From: Sipunculus nudus
Taxonomy: Eukaryota > Annelida > Sipuncula > Golfingiida > Sipunculidae
DNA: 64,000 bases
Reading direction: 5' to 3'
Assembly: GCA_026874595.1 (NCBI GenBank)
Contig: CM049321.1
Location: 5,389,479-5,453,478, forward strand
The stretch's first letter is position 1; the number at the start of each line of letters is the position of its first letter. The notes below the pieces were generated by a model. That model made no database searches. It saw only the letters and a program-made list of their open reading frames with translations, and was not told the DNA's origin. This document shows positions 49,108 through 64,000 of this stretch, in pieces. A program made the translations under genes and the position numbers.

Positions 49108-49109
<2 letters not shown>

Positions 49110-49153
<44 letters not shown>

Positions 49154-49319
49154 GTGTTTGTGTGTAAACAGTAAAACTTCGAAACCTCGAAGTTTTTCAG
49201 AATGTCGGCAAAATAGAGAAGGAATGGTGGGCAACCGAATATTCGATGTCAAGATGTATTTTTTTTGTGCGTGTAAATTAGCAGGCCCTATATATCCTTC
49301 TGCCAATTCAAGCATACAC

Positions 49320-49369
<50 letters not shown>
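49110..49369. repeat. two (TA)n microsatellites
   Basis: TA arrays at 49110-49148 and 49319-49369 with about 170 bases between them. Confidence 0.95.
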
Positions 49370-49372
<3 letters not shown>

Positions 49373-49429
49373 CACATATTTTAAAAACATTCTTAGGCAC
49401 GCTTATGTGCATAATTATATATATATATA

Positions 49430-49640
49430 TACATCTGACGTTGCACTGACTGACGTCATCCACTGGAATCGATGTTCTCCATTGATGAATATATCGCAGT
49501 CATTGTGAAGTGTCTTGCCATATTTTGGATTATTTGTCTCATACGAATTACGTGCCAGGTAAGATATTATTATTCACTCGGTAGTCAGAGGAATGGCCCC
49601 TACAACCTATGACTTGGAACTGTTTATACTCTCTCCTTTG

Positions 49641-49675
<35 letters not shown>

Positions 49676-49700
49676 GGAAAACATGCCGACATAGATACCT
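49430..49700. repeat. solo copy of the foldback-repeat arm
   Basis: 'tgactgacgtcat', 'catattttggattatttgtc', 'caggtaagatattatt', 'cggtagtcagaggaatggcc' and 'cctacaacct' match 59748-59930 in the same order. A TA run interrupts it at 49643-49671. It contains TGACGTCA at 49451-49458. Confidence 0.65.
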
Positions 49701-50107
49701 GTACTGAATACACGTGTTTTGTTTAACATATCTCTGCCAAATTATGCAAATGTTTTGTCCTGACCAAGACTGAAGTGACATACGTACTTCAATGTTGATA
49801 TGAATCAACGTCAGGCTCTGTGACATGCAAATGTTATGCTTTTCAGATGATTGACGGTATACACAATGGTCACCTGATTGTTTGCTCGTTAGTCCAATGC
49901 TTATGATTATTAATTGAATGAATGTGCAATTAATGTCACATTTGTTAAAATAGTATAGCTTTGCCTTGCATAATGTCATACTAAGAAGATAATGGTCTTA
50001 AATCTGCCAGGAACATTGAAGAATAATATAAACTTGCAGACAAAAATGATCAAGTTGATTATTGTAAAATCTTTATTGTATTAACTTTCCGCTTCTGTCT
50101 TGCAGTG

Positions 50108-50180
50108 TTTCCAAGTTGAGCCTCTTAGTGTCGCCATGAGTTCCACTGTGGACCCACTATAAAAGCTGGTGATCTCATGC
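50108..50180 (+). other. exon-like segment related to exon 1
   Basis: Bounded by TCTTGCAG and CAG|GTATGA. 'ttccaagttgagcctcttagtgt' resembles 'ctccaagttgagccggccactgt' in exon 1 (about 47717). It contains ATGAGTTCC but the frame stops at TAA after eight codons, so it is either 5' untranslated exon or a decayed duplicate. Confidence 0.35.
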
Positions 50181-50614
50181 AGGTATGATTTGAAGAATAT
50201 CATTTGAAGAACAATTGCTCTGTACAGTGAACTTCTTCTTCAAGGCGGAAAATAGGATATAAAATAGATTGTGCTCATTTGAACATTTAAACTAATGTTA
50301 AAACCAGTTGATTATAAGAAACACGTATGTCATCAGCTTTTCATAGTCCGAAAAAAATGCATGTACCGAATATTTTTTCTTCTTGGAAGAATTTGTGATT
50401 AAGTCATTTGCAAACAAATTTGCATTCATAGTTCATCCCCCTCCCCTCACAAGCAGTTGTCAACCCTTAAAGTCTATTCAAGCAGTACATTTAAATTTCA
50501 TTTACTTCATTAAACCTTTTCTGGCAGTATGATAAGGTTCCGATTTATATTGGGTATTAGTTATATAAGTGTATTTTGTATGTCATAGTAAAACATTATT
50601 ATTTCATATTAAAG

Positions 50615-57082
<6,468 letters not shown>

Positions 57083-59552
57083 AAAAAAAAAACAAAAAAA
57101 AATAACTTTATTTTCGGTGTTTATTAGTCATACACACTTATTTCACAAGACTTATTACATATTATGGAGTTACACTGACTTTGACATTATACATTATACA
57201 TTGATGAACCTTATTATATATATTTCATTATACATCTGACTTCATTTGCATTTTGTAGTCATACTTTAATGTACAGACTGATGCTCTACTCATTTTTTGT
57301 GCACACAATACAAATGGCACATTGCCTTGTGTGCTAGGGGATGCACATACATTAAATTAATAAAAAAATATGTGATTATACATATTCATTATTTGTGTAA
57401 TTGTTTAATAGTCAAACCCAATGTTGAACATTTTGAGTCAAGGTCAACTGGATGAATATTACGTGTCCAACATGGATAATACTTTGTGAACCAAGAGTGG
57501 CCAAACTATTGTCTAGTACTATGTTCAAGTCTTTGACTACCCAATTTTCCATTTTCTTCATTTAGTATTTATACGGTAAAATTATGATTCAACGATCCAT
57601 AGACGAAATAGCATGACTTGATGTTAATAAATACAATAATCACTCATCAATAAAGAAGAAATGACTATACATTATTTTTTATACAAAAACGAACAAAAAC
57701 TAAAACTAAATAAGGTAAAAATTTCCAATTATTTTCTGAAGTGAACAGAAACCTAAACTCAGCCCAGCCGTTATTTATCCACACTGTTACAGAGAATCAT
57801 ACAAGTTGCACTTAATTGTAACTGGACGATAAAATGAAAAGACTTTTAGCTTACCAGCATTCTGCAATATAATTCTTTTCTGTACGAAGCTATTCATTCA
57901 ACGATCAAAAGTATTGGTTAAACAATATGTGGACATGTTTGATTTGACGAACAGATTGACAGGTATTATTTTTCTTGACTGCATGAAAGCCTTTGACTTT
58001 ATGCCATGAAGATGATCATTTGCTTGCACTAGAAATAAATGAATAGTGTATACACAAAAATAATATATTAAGTATCAGATTGATTACAGGATGTTATGGC
58101 AGTCATATAATAAAGGATGCAGTGCTAATAGTATAATAATTTCAAGGCCGGAAGAAAAGAAAGGTTGTACCCAGTATATTGGGGAAAAATCACTTAATTC
58201 CAAATAAAAAGAAAAACAGAGGAAGCCCTTAGCAAAGGCAATAAAGAATTTTATGTCTTCCAACTGTAAACAAAAGGGCGAGCGTGGTAATAATTTATTT
58301 ATTTTAAACCGTGCAAGCGTTGAATTATCATTGTTTGCCATACCCCCACTCTGATCATGGTATGTTTTATTGATTTTTATGGTTTCAGGAGCTGTGATGA
58401 AATTTAACGTTAACACTTCCACTGTAGCTGAAGTAGAGGATGCCATGAAACGCTGACTATGGAATGCAGGGGACAGGGAAGGGAGAAAGAACAAAGATAG
58501 GTTGAATGGACTTATTTTCACTATTGTAATTTTAGTTAACTTCATTTTATATACGATGTACACATTCAGTTTCATTTTGATTTATAATAACTTTGGTTAT
58601 CATTAGACAGTCTATTCCATCAAGGTGTGTTTGGACTAGATAACGGATGCATATAACAGGCCTGTACCAGCCCCGAATTAACTCATTACACTTTTAACAG
58701 GGCATGTATAGGCCTAATATATCGAACTATTATCGTTAACCCGCTGTTGTCAAACTAATTACGGAAGAATGCCGTGTTGATTACGGGACAATGCTGGACG
58801 AATTCGGCCCACCATAAGTCTTACCGCGAAACACGCCATCAATCATAGTTCTCGGCCAAATTATGCGCATTACGTTTCTATGGGTTTGGCCCGATACCAA
58901 TCCATAATTACAATGTTGACTGGGATTTTTTTTTTATTTTGTATAAACATTAATGCCTTGTATAATATTTTAAAATACATGTAATAACTAATCATAAAAG
59001 TTTAGGAATTAAACATATTGTGCAGAGAGTCCGCGCCAAATCGATCTAAGGCAGCTGCTGTGGGTTTAGATAAATTGATTTCAATTTTTCCACCGAGGAC
59101 TGAAGTCTTTTCTTTCATTTCACCGACATAAAGCCAAAATCAACTAGTGATGTCATAAAGACCAATGACGTCACATGGCTGTTGCATGGTGATTCTGTTG
59201 CCAACTGGATCAATCTGTTATATTATGATCCACCCTTGTCCTGACAGGCAGAGTTCATCTGTGATGTACAGTCGTGATATACATTTCTAAGCTTGCGTTC
59301 ATTCATTTCATACCTTACATGCATACCTTACACAGGATGATATACTACAGTCGTACTATGTAGAGTAAAAAGTGTCATCACGTATGTTCTCTACAGAAGG
59401 ATGTGTCAAGCACTGATCACTATAGTCCGTCCCAGTACCCGTGTCCGCATGTTTTTTCGCGATAATTATTTTTAAAATATTCTTTAAAAATGCCCTTTGG
59501 CCTGAAGCAGATATACAGATATTCCGCCGATATTGTGTAAAGTTGTTATATA
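57083..59552. other. non-coding stretch with a possible LINE scrap
   Basis: Poly-A-like sequence at 57082-57103 directly follows the terminal exon stop. Near 57973 a plus-strand frame reads FLDCMKAFDFMP, like the LINE FxDxxKAFD motif, but nothing around it supports more than a fragment. The 163-codon minus-strand frame at 58084-58575 has no recognisable features. Confidence 0.35.
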
Positions 59553-60274
59553 TCATGAAAAACGTATTTACTTTGCGACTCTTTTGCGTTATTTTTGCTG
59601 AAATACCGTGAATGGCGTCTTCCCGGCACTGCTAGACAGTACATTCCTCCATGTTACACTTTCCATGTCTATGGCTGCGTTTGGTGTTTGTTAGACAACA
59701 GTGACGTCACAAAGACGTCACAGTGATCGGTCGCACGTCATCATCAATTGACTGACGTCATAAGTTTGACTGGCTTGTTTATTATCAGTACTCAGCTAAG
59801 GAATAAGTCGTAAACGCTGTAGCTTTTTTTTCATATTTTGGATTATTTGTCTCATATAAAATCAAGGCAAGGTAAGGTATTACTTTTTACGCAGGTAGTC
59901 GGCGGAATAGCTCCTGCAACCTTTGGACAAGAAAGGTTTACACTGCTTTACTTGTATAAAAAATTATTCCGGAAAAACATGTGGACACGGGTAATGGGAC
60001 GGACTATACATATGGCGATGCTTGACATGTCGAATGAAATATTTCATACGGAATGGGACATTCTGTTTGGGCACTGTGGGAAGGACCGTACTACTTGACA
60101 AGTGTAGCCTGGTAGCAAATTCTCTTAACACGAAATTAACGGACGGACGGACGATTAACCGTAACTACAGCACATATATACCGGGTTACTTATCAGCTAA
60201 TAGTCAGACGTCAGCTGAGCTAAAATTGTGGGTTCCCTTAACTTACCGAAGTTCAGCCCCGTATATATTATGCA

Positions 60275-60327
<53 letters not shown>

Positions 60328-60758
60328 ATGTTTTTCTGGGATAATTTTTCATACGTGTAAAGCAGTGTAAACCTTTCTTGTCCAAAGGTTGCAGGAGCTA
60401 TTCCGCCGACTACTTGCGTAAAAAGTAATGCCTTACCTTGTTTTGATTTTGTATGAGACAATCTAAAATATGACAAAACAGATCACAGCGTTTACTAATT
60501 ATTCCTTGTCTGAGAACTGATAATAAAAAAGCCAGTCAAACTTATGACGTCAGTCAATTGAAGGTGACGTGCGACCGAACGTTGTGACGTCTTTGTGACG
60601 TCACTGTTGTCTAACGAACACAAAACGCAACCATAGACACTGAAAGTGTACCATGGAGGAATGTACTGTCCAGCAATGCCGATAAGACGCCAACCACGGT
60701 ATTTCAGCATAAATAAGGCAAAAGAGTCGCAAAGTAAATTCGTTTTACATGACATAGA
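59553..60758. mobile_element. foldback (inverted-repeat) element with ~430-bp arms
   Basis: The left arm (about 59553-59983) and right arm (about 60329-60758) are reverse complements at roughly 85-90% by eye. Shared words include 'tttactttgcgactctttt', 'gacagtacattcctccatg', 'gacaacagtgacgtcacaaa', 'caattgactgacgtcataag' and 'tagtcggcggaatagctcct'. The 345-base centre has CGGACGGACGG-type sequence and a TA array at 60277-60324. Perfect CRE palindromes lie at 59702, 59753, 60545 and 60596. No transposase. Related single arms occur at 49430-49700 and 16456-16530. The outer ends and target duplication were not defined. Confidence 0.8.
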
Positions 60759-62597
60759 ACTACTTTAAACAAAATTCAACACATTTTAACGGACTACACT
60801 GGCTCCTTTTCACCACTTGAGTATTTCCGCTGTCAGTGTACATGTTGATGCCGCGCGGTGCATTATTGGAGTCAGATTTTGACTCCAACAATCCCCAGAC
60901 AGCAGTGTCGTACTCTTGAGAGTCCGAGTCTGCGCAGTGTGCTTAGTTTACATGTTATGATGTTTCTGATTGGTTCGTACATAGGCCTATAGGACGGCAC
61001 ATTAGGCATGTATATCAATCACAAATGGACATATTTATGGATATATACAATTTTTCCCAGGTCTGCAGGTAGCCAACAAATGAATATATACATGTGTATG
61101 TTAATGACTTAATAATATAAATAACATATATTTAAATACATTATACCATTCACAATTACAAACGCATTCTACTGTTCACGCTAAAATACAAAATGGTGGG
61201 TTTTCATGTTACGTAATGAATTTTACGTATTATAAATATTGTAACAAGGGGGCATTCTTTATATTATCTATATTTATAGTATACCAACGTATTAATGAAT
61301 ACGTTTTACATATTATAATTATGTATATACATTGGGCAATCGGTGTTTATTACGGCGTTAAGACCCATCCTTAAACACATATTGTTGTCACATCATGACA
61401 AGCGTTGTTCTGCCTGTAACACATAATCACCTCGATTATACGACTTTCAACATCATATATTACAGTCAGTATTGTATTATAAAAAAATAATCCTTACTTT
61501 AATATAGATTTATGTGTTAATATTAATTATTATTAATAAGTTAGCCAGTAGGTTGTAAACAATGGTTGTATTGCTACATTTATGAACACCCGCTAAAATA
61601 CACAATAACCGTCTTTTGCGTCCCGGAGTCCATTCGATTTCCTTTCTGTGTGGCCTAAGCAACAGATCTTATTTTAATCCAATAATATATTTCAATTGTA
61701 ATAAATTACTAGATTTTCCGGCATATAGTAAATTATCAATTGCACTTGAGCTATATTCCCCCCCTGAATAATATCTTTGCACAAGGCGCTGGAACAGAGA
61801 AGATTATATATTACTATAGGCATGAAGATATACATACACACGTAACGCGCGAGTTTGAGTCACTAGTGCAGTGAAATACAATGTATCACTTTACGGTACG
61901 GGCCTTTTATGTGTTACTGTGTATCAATGTGTTTCTACCTTGGCCAACAAACAGGAAAATAATAATATTAAATTTTCTGAGCGCATGACACGAGATACAC
62001 CATTACATGTATGGATAACGGGCATTATAGCACATGGAGTCTTTACTCTACTGTTTGCACTGGAAAGTCACAGGGACGACTATAATTATAGATCAGTTAT
62101 AATAGTATTATACCGGTACCTGGGTTTACTTTTTTTATCTGGAATGGTTACTGTGAAAACGTAAAATGCAAGGCAAAATTGAATTTAATTCAGTAAAAGA
62201 TATTTATGTATTCCAATTATTTATAAAAATGTAACTATACAAAACAAAAATCAAACAATTATTGCCCAACCTAAAATTGGATAAATGTGACAAGATATAA
62301 TTTAACGTTACCGGTTATTAATTTGAACCACTGGCAGTGATGATATAAATTAATAACTATTAAATATTGTCTTTATCTAATACCATGTTAAACGCAACAT
62401 ATCATTATATTGTACATGATCTAAATATAAATATGCTTTAATAAATTTACATTTTTATCGATTACGGTCGGAGTTGAGTATTTTTATATACTTAACCTTA
62501 CTTATACACGTGTGTGTGTGCTATATATTGCAGACATCACCGACCTTCCCTCTAACAATGCTGAATTTGATGATAATAAAAAAGAGGAAACGAACGC
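60759..62597. other. non-coding stretch
   Basis: AT-rich, with no gene recognised. A short GC-richer part at 60840-60950 contains 'gagtcagattttgactcc', a small inverted repeat. Confidence 0.4.
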
Positions 62598-62654
62598 TTG
62601 TTAAACAAATTTATTGACTTTAAGAAGGCATTCGATACAGTCAGAAGAACCTAG
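62598..62654 (+). pseudogene. LINE reverse transcriptase scrap
   Basis: The frame reads NKFIDFKKAFDTVRRT then TAG. FIDFKKAFDTV is the catalytic block A motif (F-x-D-x-x-K-A-F-D) of non-LTR reverse transcriptases. No further RT motifs could be placed on either side. Confidence 0.5.
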
Positions 62655-62779
62655 TGGAAGGTTAGAGAAGTGGCTGCTTGAGAAATGAGAGAGAAGAAAT
62701 TAAGATGCTGGAAATTCCTCTAAGCACCCTCGACACTCACATTTTCAGCTTTCTGCATTGGATAGAAAAGGATCACATA

Positions 62780-62849
62780 ATTGAGCATGCGCCGACAAGG
62801 ATGACACGATTGAGCATGCGCCGACAAGGATGACATGACTGAGCATGCG
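62780..62849. repeat. 29-bp tandem repeat, 2.4 copies
   Basis: ATTGAGCATGCGCCGACAAG starts units at 62780 and 62809; a third diverged start (ACTGAGCATGCG) is at 62838. Confidence 0.9.
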
Positions 62850-63046
62850 TATCAATGTATCACACATCACCAGAGCGTAACCACGGCAGAGAATATGGTT
62901 TCAGCGTAATCACATAAGGAGATTTTGGAACAAGCCGAAAAATGCCAGAGGCAAAACGGAGACACTTAAGGTAGCATCTCTGGTAAATCCCCCTAAATAT
63001 AAAATCAACCCAAAAGCTGTTGCAAATGCATATTAGAGCCCATAAA

Positions 63047-63047
<1 letters not shown>

Positions 63048-63106
<59 letters not shown>
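63048..63106. repeat. (TA)n microsatellite
   Basis: About 29 TA dinucleotides. Confidence 0.95.
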
Positions 63107-63108
<2 letters not shown>

Positions 63109-63466
63109 GATTCTATATATATCTTTTATACCAGGTACAGGGCTCTTGTTATATGCATTTAAAAAAATCACATTCATTTTTATTTGAAATTTTGATATTT
63201 TGAAAATATAAAACTTTTGAATGGTACACAATGTATACCACAATGGTGATCATTTCACTGTATAAATGAATCCACTACATTTTTTTTCTATTCTATATAT
63301 GTAAAGTTTGTTTTTAAAGATCTGACACTAAAAATATAAAATGTCACATTCCTAGATAATTGCCAGTTAATATTGCACTAAAGGTAAAGGACATGGCAGT
63401 CGCAGGTGTGCCTCGACAGATATACCTTAAAATTGCAGTCCTAAATATATTTATTTACATACACGG

Positions 63467-63475
63467 TATATATAT

Positions 63476-63535
<60 letters not shown>

Positions 63536-63553
63536 GTATATATATATATATAT
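63467..63553. repeat. (TA)n microsatellite with interruptions
   Basis: TA array with a few TT and TG interruptions. Confidence 0.95.
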
Positions 63554-64000
63554 GTGAACTGGGCTTTTAAACAATTACACTTAGTGGTAAATCAATTTTA
63601 TTTCCCCAACAAGACAGGTTAAAGTTCAACTTGACAACACGGTTATCTTCAAAAGACAATTACAGTGAGAGTGAAGGAACGTATTGATCTCACACAGACA
63701 ATAGCTGCAGCGCGTCCTTCTCTTCTGGCATACATTTCTTCTTTCCAAAAATGCGGATCGTACGAGGACACCTATAAGCTTGGACAGACTCATTAGTATT
63801 TTATTAGTTTTATATTACATTTAGTTTAGAATTTGGATATATCATTTTGATATTATTTGTAGTTTTCATATGGTAAATGTAAAACGCAAAAACGAAGTGT
63901 AATTAAACAATGGAACGGAGACTTTTTTCAAAAGGTATCGTGGGTCTATTAAACCTTTAAATTGCTACACTAATAACAGATACACCATTACATGGGCATT
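63554..64000. other. end of window, nothing recognised
   Basis: AT-rich sequence without a gene. 'ggtaaatcaattttatttcc' read in reverse contains AATAAAATTGATTT, which could be a polyadenylation-type signal of a minus-strand repeat. Confidence 0.3.

Noticed and set aside
58084-58575. 163-codon minus-strand frame
   Set aside because: Low-complexity hydrophobic composition, no domain and no splice context; likely chance in AT-rich DNA.

Overview
This is a gene-poor, repeat-dense eukaryotic window. It is AT-rich, carries more than a dozen (TA)n arrays, and holds fragments of non-LTR, LTR, tyrosine-recombinase and hAT-like elements on both strands. The only protein-coding signals outside transposons look like spliced exons. 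Nothing resembles bacterial operons. The mix of LINE families, Crypton-type recombinase, CRE-rich foldback repeats and C2H2-like exons suggests a metazoan, most likely a marine invertebrate such as a bivalve mollusc. That is an inference from general character; no single marker proves it.

Layout. Bases 1-8,500 hold microsatellites and short repeats but no recognised gene. Bases 8,805-9,643 are a frameshifted LINE ORF1 protein. Bases 9,869-11,740 hold a dispersed repeat followed by a degenerate tandem repeat whose monomers carry inverted arms. Bases 12,027-15,870 are a nearly full-length but inactivated LINE with endonuclease, reverse transcriptase, C-terminal domain and 3' end. Bases 15,900-20,600 have no gene but include a cluster of CRE and kappa-B motifs. 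Bases 20,620-22,800 are a decayed LINE on the minus strand. Bases 23,425-24,540 and 29,203-30,318 are two copies of a 1.1-kb repeat. Between them lies another minus-strand LINE (about 25,060-29,195), split by a 1.72-kb hAT-like element with 14-bp terminal inverted repeats and a 5-bp target duplication. Bases 32,087-32,836 are decayed zinc-finger-like coding sequence, and 39,557-40,605 a decayed Crypton-type tyrosine recombinase.

The right half is the most distinctive. A Ty3/gypsy-like integrase fragment (43,061-43,690) is followed on the same strand by exon-like sequences: C2H2 finger, coiled coil and acidic exons (43,930-48,413). Then comes an array of exactly 37 head-to-tail 132-bp units (50,622-55,505) with no net length change. 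Each unit is 44 codons on both strands, contains two perfect 10-bp palindromes, and one of these lies within an AGGTCA inverted repeat close to a classic nuclear-receptor palindrome. The plus-strand frame of the array can be spliced in frame into a highly charged terminal exon at 56,865-57,082. Six plus-strand stops inside the array mean the locus may be a pseudogene or may encode only part of the array.

The window ends with a large foldback element (59,553-60,758) whose arms carry TGACGTCA motifs, a scrap of LINE reverse transcriptase, and more TA arrays. Apart from the possible array gene, most of the content is transposon debris. The relationships that matter are insertion order and duplication, not a pathway.
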